NCBI GenBank assembly: GCA_039111635.1
Contig: JBCAQO010000093.1
Location: 1 to 31,430 of the forward strand
DNA length: 31,430 bases
Reading direction: 5' to 3'
DNA from: Heterobasidion occidentale
Taxonomy: Eukaryota > Basidiomycota > Agaricomycetes > Russulales > Bondarzewiaceae
A model generated the notes under the pieces. The model saw nothing but the letters and a program-made list of their open reading frames with translations. It made no database searches and was not told where the DNA came from. This document shows positions 11,918-22,585 of the stretch, piece by piece (position 1 is the first letter of the stretch; each line of letters starts with the position of its first letter). A program made the position numbers and the translations under genes.

Positions 11918-11999
11918 GCAAAGACCGGGAATCGAACATCAAACCCCGTGGACACCTCGACATCACCTTGACTAGACCGTTCGCCCATACGATCTATGC
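11918..11999 (-). other. tRNA-like relic
   Basis: Read on the - strand, the 82-base stretch has a box-B-like TGTTCGATTCC (around 11938-11928) and a box-A-like TGGGCGAACGGTC (11987-11975). The ends GCATAGA (11999-11993) and TCTTTGC (11924-11918) pair at 6 of 7 positions, like an acceptor stem. The T arm is disrupted: removing a 7-base TTTGATG insert, apparently a local duplication, would give a near-normal stem. No good anticodon arm is visible. It is probably a tRNA pseudogene or tRNA-derived SINE fragment. Confidence 0.35.
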
Positions 12000-12059
12000 A
12001 ATAACAGCCGCTAATTATTATAACTGCTCATAACAAGTACGCTACGCTGACGCGTCACA

Positions 12060-13270
12060 GCCCTCCCCGACGCCTTCTTCTTAACGTCGGCCCGGCCTCG
12101 CAAGCGCCCTCGCCTCGTCCTCGACGTCACCTCTCCCTTGACGACGACGGCACCTCCTGGACGCCTCCCCCACCGCGGCCTCCTCTTCCACCCCGTCCCA
12201 AACGAGGATGACGGCTACGATGCCGCCCTCGTCTCTCACGTCGCCCTCATCTCCCTCGACCACGCACCTGGCTCCCTCGACCCCGCCGCCTGCATGCCCC
12301 GCCTGGACGACGGCCTGGACGACACCGACTCGGCCGCGCCTCACCGACGGCTCCCTCGACGCCTCGTCATCCGGCTCTCGACGATGCGGCCGCCTCGCTG
12401 GACCCTGCCCGCTCCCTCGACCCCGCCGCCTGCACGCCCCGACCACGCCCCCACCTGGACGACGGCCTGGACGACGCCGCCTGGACGCCGCCGCCTGGCG
12501 GCTCCCTCGAAGACGCGGCCGCCTCGCTGAACGCTGCCCGCTCCCTCCACCCCGCCGCCTGCACGCCCCCGCCTGGACGACGCCGACTCGGCCGCGCCTC
12601 ACCGACGGCTCCCTCGACGCCTCGTCATCCGGCTCTCGACGATGCGGCCGCCTCGCTGAACGCTGCCCGCTCCCTCCACCCCGCCGCCTGCACGCCCCCG
12701 CCTGGACGACGCCGACTCGGCCGCGCCTCACCGACGGCTCCCTCGACGCCTCGTCGTCCGCCCTCGACGACGCGGCCGCCTCACTAGACCCTGTCGGCTC
12801 CTCGTCGACGACGCCGCCTGGACGCCCGGCACCCTCTACGACGCGGCCGCCTCACTGGACCCTGCCCGCTCCCTCGACCCCGCCGCCTGCACGCTCCGAC
12901 CATGTCCCCGCCTGGACCACGGCCTGGACCACGGCGCCTGGACGATGCCGTCTGGACTACGCCGCCTGGACGACGCCGCTCCATCGACGGCGACTCATCT
13001 CTCCTCCTCCACGACAACGCCCGCCTCCCTCGACGATGACGTCCGCCTCCCTCGACGTGCACGACTCTCCCGTCGACGGCGCCGCTCCCTCCACAGCAAC
13101 TCCTGCCTCCTCGTTGGCGGCTCCCTCGACGCTGGCGGGTCTCGCTGTCGACTCCCTCGGCGCTGCCGCCCACTTCTCTCGTCATCGGCCCTCTCCCGCC
13201 GCTCTCGTATCCGTCGACACTGCCGCCGTTTTCGCGCCGCCACCGTGTACGCCTCCTCGTTGTCGCTGAT
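12060..13270. repeat. GC-rich degenerate repeat region, about 129-base period
   Basis: This is strongly C-rich on the + strand and built of shuffled blocks such as GCTCCCTCGAC, CCCGCCGCCTGCACG and CCTGGACGACG. A block boundary (CCTCGCTG/CCTCACT) recurs at 12393, 12522, 12651 and 12779, giving a 128-129-base period. The 12522 and 12651 copies are almost identical. Because the period is divisible by three and stop-poor, long open frames exist on both strands (12208-13269 + and 12081-12731 -). Their predicted products are low-complexity Pro/Arg/Thr sequences, so I do not call a gene, though a repetitive Pro-rich protein cannot be excluded. Confidence 0.8.
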
Positions 13271-13456
13271 CGATAGCCTCCTGTACATACATACTTAGCA
13301 GTGGACCACTTGCACGCAATGAATTGTTAGTTTCCCCAGTGACTGGCATGTGTGAACGGCATCCCAGTAATGATATGGCAGCCGCGCAGGGGCCAAGCGA
13401 GAACAAGAAATCATCGTGCAACTTAACATCGATCGAGGTAACAAAGAGCCCGTCAT

Positions 13457-13914
13457 TCACACCAGGTTGCCATGTATCTGTGGTCGCTCGCTCGCGAACA
13501 TGGACAAGTCCCAGGCGTAGACTTCACGTAGCGTACTCCCAATGCTATGCAATATTTTCAGCGTGATATCAAGGTGAAAAATGGTGGCGAATACTCACTG
13601 CTTCAGGTCGTGATGTTCCAGTTTCGGCCCATGCGGCTTTGACGTCCCGCCATCCACGATCAGAGTGAGATCACTCTCTCTCAAGGCCGTACTCACGCGG
13701 TGGAGAGTGACGTTTCCCCATCTCTGGGACGCCAAGACGACTCGCAAGCCCTCCCGTTCATCAATCACGATACCGAGACGCGTCATTGCCTACGCTCTCG
13801 TTAGGCCATGACGCGCGCACCCGGGCAAACGGCACTCACGTTGACGAAGTCGTGCCATCTGACAAAACCGCTCGTGTGCCTATCCAGAAGCTTCTCCAAA
13901 ACCTCCCATTTGCG
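13457..13914 (-). CDS. Small conserved-looking fungal protein, 3' exons (5' end unresolved)
   Basis: Three exons join in frame: 13914-13840 (limit set by an upstream stop, so the true 5' boundary is a splice site), 13789-13599 and 13544-13457. The introns are 50 and 54 bases. The joined product contains EVLEKLLDRH, FVRWHDFVNAMTRLGI, VTLHRVS, GPKLEHHDLKHIGSTL and REVYAWDLSMF, then a stop. An alternation of WHDFVNAM, a basic strand ending in HR and a final GW/AW-type helix recalls small fungal proteins with a HicA-like (double-stranded RNA-binding fold) segment. That resemblance is from memory and weak. The start exon was not found. It lies directly beside the GC-rich repeat. Confidence 0.5.
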
Positions 13915-13917
13915 TCA

Positions 13918-14568
13918 GTCAACTACCACAGCAGTGAAGAGGAATCCTCTCACCACGAGCGATCGTCGATTCACTGAGATTGTCGTCATGGGATCCAGGT
14001 TACACAGACGAGGGGTTGGTCTTCACGCAAGTTGAGGATTGGGCGCTCGTTCAGCGTTTGGGTCTCGCTTATGTCGCACCTTCTCGGGATCTACCAATCT
14101 CTACTGTCAGTGGTGCTCACGGCCTCTCAGCTCTGAACAAGCGGCGTCGAGCAGAATGCATGCGCTTGTGTCAGTCTGGTCGGGCACACACTCCTCAAGA
14201 TGGGGGGCTTCCATCTAAGCGCGCGTCGACACGTCGGTGACCACGCTCAGCCCGAAGCTCATCACGTCCGTCCCGCTCGAGGCGCGCCTGCAAGGCATCC
14301 TCAGGGCCACTGCAACTGCTCCTCCTCATACTCCCTCCACTCCAGCGACGAATCTGCATTTGGTTACACCTCGCCAACTCGCAAGGCTGCAGCGCAAGTC
14401 CCCAAACCACAGCCATCCATCGCATAACCACTCGCCTGTGTAGACCCACACTCATCACTCGACGATCCACCCTCAACGTTTCAATCTAGATAGTGGCGAG
14501 TCTCAGCTGACTCCTCTGGCTCGCCGTCGTCTTTGGTCAGACTCATCTCATTCCCCCAGATCGTTCCC
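13918..14568. other. Spacer with one unassigned + strand frame
   Basis: A + strand frame at 13980-14240 begins MSSWDPGYTDEG and contains EDWALVQRLGLAYVAPSRDLP. It could be an exon of the damaged gene that follows, but I could not link it by a clean splice. The rest is C-rich sequence with no convincing gene. A CCCCCAG acceptor-like site lies just before the ATG at 14569. Confidence 0.3.
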
Positions 14569-15076
14569 ATGGGTCGAAACGTCCGCCCCGTCGTTGCCAT
14601 CCCTCCTCCCCGTCCCCTCCATGTCACTGACCTCCACTCCAACGCGAGCACCTCCGCTCAGCAGAAGGCCATGTACAAGGGCACGAAACCCCTCCCAATC
14701 GGACAGCCCGAAAGCGAAGGGGGGAAGTGGTCGCGCGCGACTATCGAGAAGGCGGGTGACGAGGACGGCCAGGTGGGCTTACTGTGGTGTGTATCGGTTC
14801 ACCGTCCATCGTCCGTGCTGGCCTCATCTGGGTCATTGATCGCTGGGCCAGGAAGAAGTCAGGCGGTTCCGCGAAGGCATCATTGCAGCGTCTCTCTTTC
14901 CTCCGATCCTGGGCCAGGCGTCGCAGCGTGAGGGCGTCCCGTGGATTTTGACAGGCGGGTCGGTCCTCGGCGCCTGCGTGGAAGTATATCAGCAAATTCT
15001 CGAGGCCGCGCGCACGATGTGTGTGGGTCGGTGGCTGCAACCCGCCGGCTGTACATGGGGTGCGCGTTTAGCCTGA
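14569..15076 (+). pseudogene. Broken hypothetical gene: +1 frameshift and internal TGA
   Basis: A frame opens at 14569 (MGRNVRPVVAIPPPRPL) and reads ordered sequence to GDEDGQVGLLW near 14785. Sense then continues in the +1 frame (VYRFTVHRPCWPHLGH), is cut by TGA at 14837-14839, and resumes in that same frame as SLGQEEVRRFREGIIAAS, GVPWILTGGSVLGACVEVY and ending WGARLA before TGA at 15074-15076. The two lesions cannot be removed by one ordinary intron without losing sense sequence, so I call it a pseudogene. The protein family is not named by me. The first hairpin repeat begins about 11 bases after its stop. Confidence 0.55.
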
Positions 15077-15439
15077 AGACACAGCATTTCTAGAGGAAGA
15101 TCACTCTCAGAAAGCTGTTCGGCGGGAGGATGGATGGTTATGTGAGAAGAGCAACGTTGTGGAAAATGGTTTGAATGTGGCGCGACAGCCGCGAAACGCG
15201 CGACAACGTCTGATCACGGCTGCTCGGTGGAAAGATGAGACGCAAAGCACGACGGCCTGGGGACAACGCATTTCTGGAAAAAAGTCGCTCTCAGAGAGGT
15301 GCACGAGATAGATAGGGACACCGTATTTCTGGAGGAAGGAGGCCACTCTCAGAGACGTCTCGGCAGTCGCAAAACGCGCGACGATATCCATATGTATGTA
15401 TCCAGGTAAAAGATCCAGAAGAAACAATGTCACGGTCTA

Positions 15440-15954
15440 GCCCCAGGCGACCATGAGGTGACGAGCAGTGGACCAAATGTGACAGTCCGATGCGGAGAAC
15501 AACATTGCCATTAATGCTAGAAAGACGTGTAAGTGACATCGCAAATTTATGAGTTGTTCAAACCCACTCGCAATGCAAACCTTCTTTGACGACGCAGAAG
15601 CGGAGGTCACAGCGACGCCGGCTTCTCAAACAGATGGCTCTGCAAAGCGATCATGAAAGTCGATGGGATTTGTCGCATTGTAATGCTTTTCGCCACCGAG
15701 GGCAATGAGCGAGGCGGTCCGCAACAAACTCGATGTACTGTCACGTCAGCTCGGCATTCATACCGATCAGCCCCGTAGGAAGGGCATCTACCACATCCAA
15801 TTAGCATCAAATGCTACAGTAGTGATCAACATGTACTCACCTGTCAAGAGCTCCTCCTCGATAACAACGCATTCGACGACGATGTGGACGACTGTTAGGA
15901 TGTGGATGCCTCTTGAGATGGCTGAACAACAAGCATGCGGAGTCAGTGTGGAAT
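15440..15954. other. Gene-free stretch inside left repeat zone
   Basis: There are open frames on both strands (for example + from 15705, MSEAVRNKLDVLSRQLG) but none has a recognisable product or a supporting splice pattern. No hairpin copies are present here. It ends where the inverted duplicated block begins. Confidence 0.35.
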
Positions 15955-16330
15955 CCCTCGTGGCGACTGGTGAGTTCGTAGGAGAAGGAGAGTCCAGGTA
16001 TAAGCACAAGGCCAGGCTTCTTCGACCAGAAAATTGAGGTGAAAGAACCGGAGGAGAAGATATCCTCTGCTGTGGCAAAGAAGACTCATCGCTCGGTAAA
16101 TGTGGAGCGACGATCGGAGACCCAGCGCAGTGCCCAGTCCGCCTTCCTCTTCACGCAAGGGATGGTCTCAACAACATCGCGTTTCGTAGGTCCAGTTCTC
16201 GTCGTGGAAAACTTCCGTCATAATATGGAACGCGTAGAAGCAACGCGCTGCCCAGTGGAGTCACAAAAAATCACGGCTAAAGAACAATGCAGTTCTGGAG
16301 GAAGGCACTCTCAAAAAGCTGCTCGTCGGG
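15955..16330 (+). repeat. Left arm of a ~370-base inverted duplication
   Basis: From GAATCCCTCG onward this block matches, with scattered substitutions and small indels, the reverse complement of 24370-24010. Shared stretches include GTCCAGGTATAAGCA, CTTCTTCGACCAGAA, CCTCTGCTG, GCGACGAT, TTCGTAGGTCCAGT and GCTGCTCGT. Both copies run on into hairpin repeats on the same side. Several frames read through in both copies, but stops fall in each, so coding capacity is doubtful. Confidence 0.85.
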
Positions 16331-16717
16331 ATGATAGACAGGACAACACATTTCTGGAGGAAGGTCGCTCTCAGATATGTGTCTCAACATCCGCGAAACG
16401 CGCGCCGCCGTCTGACTCCGGCCGGTGGGTGAATCAGAAAGAATGACAGCATTTTGAGTAACGCATTTCTGGAGGAAGGTGCTCGACAAGAGATATATGG
16501 AAATGGGTGAGCGCAAAGAACGACGGCCTACAGGCACGGCATTTCTGGAGGAAAGTCGCTCTCGGAAGGCTGCTCGTCGGGAGGGTAGATGAGGACAATG
16601 CCTTTCTAAGAGGATGATCGCTCTCAGATGTGTCCCAACAGCCACGCGACGCCATCTGACTACAGCCGCTTGATGGTAGGGTGGCACGCAAAGAATGAGG
16701 GACTACAAGCAACACAT

Positions 16718-17530
16718 TTCTGGAGGAAAGTCGCTCTCAGAAAGCTCGACAGGACAATAGATGGAGGTGGCCTGGAAACAGCGCAATTCTGGAGGAAAGT
16801 CGCTCTCAGAAAGCTCGACAGGACAATAGATGGAGGTGGCCTGGAAACAGCGCAATTCTGGAGGAAAGTCGCTCTCAGAAAGCTCGACAGGACAATAGAT
16901 GGAGGTGGCCTGGAAACAGCGCAATTCTGGAGGAAAGTCGCTCTCAGAAAGCTCGACAGGACAATAGATGGAGGTGGCCTGGAAACAGCGCAATTCTGGA
17001 GGAAAGTCGCTCTCAGAAAGCTCGACAGGACAATAGATGGAGGTGGCCTGGAAACAGCGCAATTCTGGAGGAAAGTCGCTCTCAGAAAGCTCGATAGGAC
17101 AATAGATGGAGGTGGCCTGGAAACAGCGCAATTCTGGAGGAAAGTCGCTCTCAGAAAGCTCGACAGGACAATAGATGGAGGTGGCCTGGAAACAGCGCAA
17201 TTCTGGAGGAAAGTCGCTCTCAGAAAGCTCGATAGGACAATAGATGGAGGTGGCCTGGAAACAGCGCAATTCTGGAGGAAAGTCGCTCTCAGAAAGCTCG
17301 ACAGGACAATAGATGGAGGTGGCCTGGAAACAGCGCAATTCTGGAGGAAAGTCACTCTCAGAAAGCTCGACAGGACAATAGATGGAGGTGGCCTGGAAAC
17401 AGCGCAATTCTGGAGGAAAGTCGCTCTCAGAAAGCTGCATCACATTGATGGAGGTGGCCTGGAAACAGCGCAATTCTGGAGGAAAGTCGCTCTCAGAAAG
17501 CTGCATCACATTGATGGAGGATGGTCACAT
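16718..17530 (+). repeat. 69-base minisatellite built on the hairpin motif
   Basis: Twelve hairpin cores start at 16718, 16787, 16856, 16925, 16994, 17063, 17132, 17201, 17270, 17339, 17408 and 17474. Spacing is exactly 69 bases until the last unit, which is 66. Units are nearly identical; the visible changes are GACAGG/GATAGG, one GTCGC/GTCAC, and a GCATCACATTG variant in the last two spacers. Since 69 is 23 codons, five of six possible readings can stay open artificially (+ 332 codons at 16628-17626; - 231 and 268 codons). I regard these as non-coding. Confidence 0.95.
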
Positions 17531-17712
17531 TGTCAGATGTTCAACATCGACGCTCGTGATTCGGATTCCGACAAACTCCGATCAGCGTCGGCCAATCGGG
17601 TGTTGAATTTCGATCAAGCAATCTGATATCCTTTTGAGTATCTGAATTCATTCAAAGTAAACGTATAATACGCTGAACGAGCCAGCATGCGCGTAAGAAG
17701 ATTTCTAAACAA

Positions 17713-18748
17713 TCAGAAGTGTAGTCCCCATCCATCATCATCAAACACACCAATATCATCCAAAACCCAGCTGTAAATGTAAAAGACCGAGGCTAAGAGA
17801 GAATGAGGCAAGCTCCCCAGGCTACGACAAATCAAAAAAAGGTTAGCTACCGGTAAGGAATCAAGACCCAGCGCTTTGTGCGATGGCAATGGAGAACGGA
17901 TAGCACTAGCACCTGCCAGGGAAAGCAAGGGCGAGACCATCAAAGAGTGCTCAGCAGCAATGGGGTGAGTAGCTGAAACTGTGCTGAGTGCCGGTGATGA
18001 TGACACTGAGATAAGACTCCCATCAGTCGTCAGCGAACCAGACGCCTCAACACTATAGCTGACAACATTCAAGTCCACTACGCTTTTGCCATTGAGTGCC
18101 GGCGATGATGACGCTGAGAAGACACTCCCATTAGTTGTCGGCGCACCAGACGGCTCAGCACTATAGCTGACAACATTGGAGTCCACTACGCTCTTGCCAA
18201 AGAAGGGTGAAGAAGCCCTGTCTGTGATTACAGCTGGTGTCGCTAGAACCTGGGGGATCGGCAGATGCAGAACGGACCCAGGGCTACTCGAGCGCGAATG
18301 ATGTCGAGACAAGTTCTACGGAGTTGGGGAACAATGTAAACTCAGAGCCTTCGAGCAAAAGGCCATCACCTACCTCCGATTCCTCCGAATAATTGCTAGT
18401 GGGTGATAAATCTCCACTCCTATCCCTGGGAGCATAATAACTCCCGAAGGAAAACTCTGGGTGCCAAGCCCTCCAAGCCTCGCCAATCCAACCCTGACTG
18501 ACCATAGTGAAAGCTCGAGACATGTCGTTGAAAAGATGCCTATAGTACACATCTGTGTACAGCTCGGTCATAGTTGACATGCAGTCCAGCCGCGCAGATT
18601 TTTCATAGTCTGGATAAGGCTTTCGAACGTCGAAGGATAATAAGAAAGAGACGACCAGTTGATCAGGACGCTGCGAAAAAAAAGTCTGAAGGGTGCCAAT
18701 TCCTTGAGGTGGGTCCACATACCTTGCAAACGGCAGGCTCTTCGACAT
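17713..18748 (-). CDS. Uncharacterised protein with apparent frame break
   Basis: Two frames overlap by about 29 bases. The upstream one (18748-18284) starts MSKSLPFARYVDP and contains ELYTDVYYRHLFNDMSRAF and GWIGEAWRAWHPEFSFGSYY, which looks like a real helical domain. The downstream frame (18312-17713) has no ATG at its head and is Ser-rich, with a ~37-residue tandem repeat (GKSVVD-NVVSYS...SSSPAL, twice) and a hydrophobic C-terminal segment (SLPVANLFLICRSLGSLPH). I found no clean intron joining them. This is either a frameshifted gene or an unrecognised splice. A possible intron (GTATGT...TTTTTTTTCGCAG) near 18725-18670 would change the N-terminus but closes the good frame. Function unknown. 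Confidence 0.45.
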
Positions 18749-19189
18749 CTAGATAGGAGGAAGGCCTACTGTTCCAGGAAGGTGGGTGGAGAAACATGTC
18801 GAGATGCGCTGGTGAGGGCGGTGATCAATATCGCGGGCAGGAGCGCTTTTCACATTTCGGTCGTTCCCGTGTCACACTTCCCCCCGTTCCCCACCGACAG
18901 GTCCCAAGGGGTGCCCGGAGAGCTGTGAATCGCTCTTTGTAGCTTCGTAATTTCACTGAGACTCCTGAAAGCAGACATGATTACGACGTGTATATAATGA
19001 CAAGGCCCTTTGGCGATGAGACAAAATCATTTGTGAGAAAGAGCCAGCAATCGAGAATACATCGATAACAAGGAGAAGTTTGGATATGTAGTCCAGTTCA
19101 AGGTTCAACAAGAAAAGAAACATGCTCGGAATCCTCGGCAGCACGATCTCAAAATGACGTCGCCAGCCTGACAGGATCAAGAATTCTAC

Positions 19190-22100
19190 TTACAACTTAT
19201 GTGCTACATTTAGTATTCCTGGGGTATGCAACGCGGAAGCCAGGACGACGTCTTGATTGTACGTCCGGACGGTCGCCAGCTGTTTGTCAGCTCCCAGACG
19301 TTTTTTATTCGCCCCACGTTCACGCTTATCCCGGCCCCGCAATGTGTAGTACCACAGCACAGAAGTTCGAGGCGTCAATTCGCCGTCATGGAGACGCGTC
19401 AACATGTCTTGAAACCATGTCTCGGCAGATGACGACCACGAACCATTCCAGAGGTAGCTGGCACGCCAGAGGGCCATGCTGGGCCACAGAGACACATTCC
19501 CTGGTAGCGCCGTGAACCCCAGGAGTAATTTGAGAGCCAGATCGCTCTCTTCATCTTCTGGGCACTCCGATTCGCGATCTGATCCAGCTGTGTATCGTTC
19601 ACCCCAGACAGTGTATGCCTCACTTGGCCCCTCCAGGTAGCTCCGAACTATGTCCTTGGACCCAAAATGGATGACAAGGCGCCAAGCCAGGCCACCATAC
19701 GCCACAAGACGTCTTGCGTAGGGTTGTCGCAGGAGCCATCGAACCCGCTCCTGATATAGCTGGCCAAAGGAGGAGAGAGAGTCTTGTCGCTCGCCTATGA
19801 GGAAGTTGTCTCCGTCCACCCAGTTGGGACGAGGTTCATTCGTACGGCGTTCAGCATTGGCCGCGATCTTCTGCTGACCCCACATGCTATTCCAACTGAG
19901 ACGGAACGACATCCCATGCTGCAACATCACCTCCAGCAACGCCTCGACTTCAAAGGCCTTCCATTCCAAAATGGCTAGCAACCAGATCTCAGTGAGCGGA
20001 TGAAGCTTGACGTGAGATACCCGCAAGAAGCCAGTGTCGATAGCCAGAGGTCTAACGTCAAACGGCGCATAGGGAGCCCAACCTCCCGAAGTCGTTTCCT
20101 TGATGCTGTCTAAGTACGCAAGCGTCCCGGGAGAGACAATGAGCATTTCTTCAGATTGAAAGGTTTCTGGTGCTATCCAGTGCCCTCTTAAGAATTCACT
20201 GCCGGGAGGTGCGGGGTAGACTTTCGGGAAAAGCGCAGCAATAAAGGCGGGAGGATAATTCTCCCTGTCGACAACATCAGTGGATGTGACCGCGTGTACC
20301 TCCAAATGTCCCTCATGAACGATGACAGGGCTCGGAGAACGCGAGAATCTCACATCGTCTTCGCTTGGATCGTCATTCGAGCCGACAAGAGCATGACTGG
20401 ATGAAGAATTGCGTTCAACCCGGTCCTCCACCTCCGAGTTGACATTCATCGCCACATCCTGCTCATACGAGCCTTCCCGCATCGCGTCGCAGTCAGACAA
20501 CACAATGCATGGAGGGCCTGACGACGAAGACAAACCCGTGCCCCGGTCCTCCAAATCGATATCCATTGCCATATACTGGCTCTGCGAGTCAACTAGCATT
20601 GTTGTTGTGCTGCGCACCAAAAATATTCGTCAGTAATGTTTTTGCGCTCTGAGATTGAAGAAAACGCATACCTGAGATGCTCCGATGACTCGGACCGTCC
20701 AACGCCTTGAACGTGATCTTCAGAGTGCGGCTGGAATGATGATGACACTGCACCAGGGGTGTCAATGTGCATCTGCACCTCCTGTGACGTGTTGCCGCTG
20801 GACAACGTACCACCCCTGTACGACGTATTGCTACCAGGCGACACATTTGACAGCTGATGTTGCGAAGGGGCAGGCAGAGGAGGGGCGGGTAGAGGAGAGG
20901 CAGGCGGAGAAGGGGCTGGAGGGGCTGGCAGAGGAGGGGCTGGCGAAGGAGGGGCTGGCGGAGGAGGGGCTGGCGGAGGAGGGGCTGGCGGAGGAGGGGC
21001 TGGCGGAGGAGGGGCTGGCGGAGGAGGGGCTGGCGGAGGAGGGGCTGGCAGAGGAGGGGCTGGCGGAGGAGGGGCTGGCGGAGGAGGGGCTGGCGGAGGA
21101 GGGGCTGGCGGAGGAGGGGCTGGCGGAGGAGGGGCTGGCGGAGGAGGGGCAGGTCGAGACAGGGCAGAACGAGGAATGCGATCGTGGTCGTATAGGAGAA
21201 CCGCAGAAAGGCGACTGTTAGACGCTGCTCTCTTCTTGAGTATTTCTGCGTGCTTTTTCTCTGGGCGAAGACGGCTGATATCACAGTCGATCAGGTGGAA
21301 AGTGCGCCCCCTAATGGAGGGAGGGTCTGTGCAACCCTCACGATCTTCAGCGTCACTATCGTCCTGATCCAGCCCGATCTGTGTCTCCATGTAAAACACG
21401 CGCACGTTGACGCAATCGTCTGCGGATAGATAAGAGGCTGAACAGTAGTAATCCTCCCATCTTCTGTCTTTTTTGGAGCCGATGATGCCACGATCGTCAC
21501 CCCACAGCATTGCCAGGTACGTTGTCTGTGGCGGGGGTTTGTAGGACACAATCGTGAACGGTTTCCCGTTAAGTCGCCACCGATCGGGCCTGAGGTCACC
21601 GAATGCGCTGACCTCTCCCGCTTGTCGAGCGCTCCAAGAGTATGCAATATTGATTCGTGCGAGCTTGAGAAGCTCCCAAGTCGTCTTCATTTCGGGACCC
21701 CAGGTTGGATAGCCCTGTGTGACGATGGTGACTCCACGGATGCGAGCGCCCAAGATGAACTTATCCAGTTGGTCGAAAGCAAATGACAAAGAGGCCTGAG
21801 CCTTAGGACGATCACGCCACTAGAAAGCAAGACATGAGATATAAGCAGAAACCTCAACCCTGTAAAGCACTCACTTTCGGCCCAAACCCCTGCTCAATCC
21901 TCCAGACAAGAAAGCTGATGAATCCAAAGCAGTCGAGAAAGGGACGACGTAATCGCCAAAAGGTGATATGTGCATCCTCTTCAGTTTTCCAGGGATAGAC
22001 AATCCCTTCCTGCAACACACTAACCTCGAGAGGCCGGTTGCCATCCCAGTCAAGAATGTCTCTCAACGCACTGGTACAACGGATGATAAAAGCTCTGATC

Positions 22101-22384
22101 TGGTTGTGTGCCTTGACCAATCCTGGGCGAATGGTCCGAGAAGGGAAGCAATAAAAGTCATGACTTGCTTCGGAGGCTGGAAAAATCCATTCCGAAGAGT
22201 CACCCCTGATGGATCCAGGATCAACTGGGATGAAGGGCCTCCAGGGAAAACGCGAGTCATGAGGAGCTGGATCTACTGCCCAATCGTACGGTTTCAGGCG
22301 TCCGGCACGAGATGGATCAGCGTCGAAGGTCACGTCCGCTGGCGGGGTGAATGCGTTTCTGGAGATGTAAGATGTGGAACTCAT
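19190..22384 (-). CDS. Uncharacterised Pro-rich basidiomycete protein, 3 exons (1025 aa)
   Basis: Exons are 22384-21875, 21819-20672 and 20609-19190. Introns are 55 and 62 bases; the second has a TTACTGAC branch point and GTGCGCAG acceptor, and both junctions keep frame. The start chosen is MSSTSYISRNAF; an ATG at 22483 is an alternative. The N-terminal domain has IVYPWKTEEDAHITFWRLRRPFL followed by WRDRPKAQASLSFAFDQLDKFI and PDRWRLNGKPFTIVSY. The middle is a long PAPPP repeat, then a Ser/Asp/Glu-rich disordered region. The C-terminal domain is Trp-rich (YPPAFIAALFP, GFLRVSHVKLHPLTEIWLLAILEWKAFEVEALL, GGLAWRLVIHFGS, LTPRTSVLWYY). No known catalytic motif was seen. It shares the IVYP...WRLRR-FL segment with the 270-residue protein at 27250-28117. 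Confidence 0.75.
20869..21156 (-). repeat. 15-base coding minisatellite (PAPPP)
   Basis: The + strand unit GCTGGCGGAGGAGGG repeats almost perfectly about 15 times from 20930 to 21150, preceded by degenerate units from about 20869. On the - strand it encodes PAPPP repeats within the 1025-residue protein. Being a multiple of three, length changes leave the gene in frame, and copy number is likely polymorphic. Confidence 0.95.
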
Positions 22385-22585
22385 GGTAGGGCAGGGGCGA
22401 AATGCGACAACTACCCATGCCGACTGCTGCGACCTCGTGACTTCAACCCAGGGGTATTGGTCTCGGGAGACGGAGGCTTTCATTGTGATGAAAAGATCGA
22501 AGCGGAACAATTGCTGGAGGAGAGTGCGTCGACGTGAAGGAGACGAAAAGTAGAGGTCTCAACAGATGTGGCACAAGAGCGGCAC

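Larger units (their letters stand above)
15087..16630 (+). repeat. Dispersed hairpin repeats, left zone
   Basis: Eight + strand copies of a ~27-base motif, consensus TTTCTGGAGGAA...CTCTCAGAAA, start near 15087, 15271, 15326, 16293, 16351, 16466, 16542 and 16603. The ends pair (TTTCTG with CAGAAA, then AG with CT past a bulged G), so each can form a short hairpin. The copies are diverged; for example 16466 lacks the right arm and 16603 has TTTCTAAGAGG. Spacers include recurring cassettes such as GCTGCTCGTCGGGA and ACGACGGCCTA that are also found in the right zone. Confidence 0.85.

Noticed and set aside
12208..13269. 353-residue Pro/Ser/Thr-rich protein
   Set aside because: Low-complexity repeat with equally long frames on the opposite strand and no splice or start context to favour one.
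15702..15716. Fourth copy of the CTTGCTCATTGCAG element
   Set aside because: Only GGCAATGAGCGAGG is present, with mismatches and no partner copy nearby.
15087..17530. CRISPR array
   Set aside because: Repeats are near-palindromic and spaced, but spacers are reused cassettes of uneven length, no cas gene is present and the introns show the DNA is eukaryotic.
16628..17626. 332-residue tandem-repeat protein (FWRKVALRKL units)
   Set aside because: The frame is open only because the 69-base unit is divisible by three. Opposite-strand frames are open too, and the motif changes frame freely in the other arm.
20685..21221. Glu/Gly-rich protein on the + strand (GLAEE repeats)
   Set aside because: It is the antisense of the PAPPP-coding minisatellite inside the spliced 1025-residue gene.
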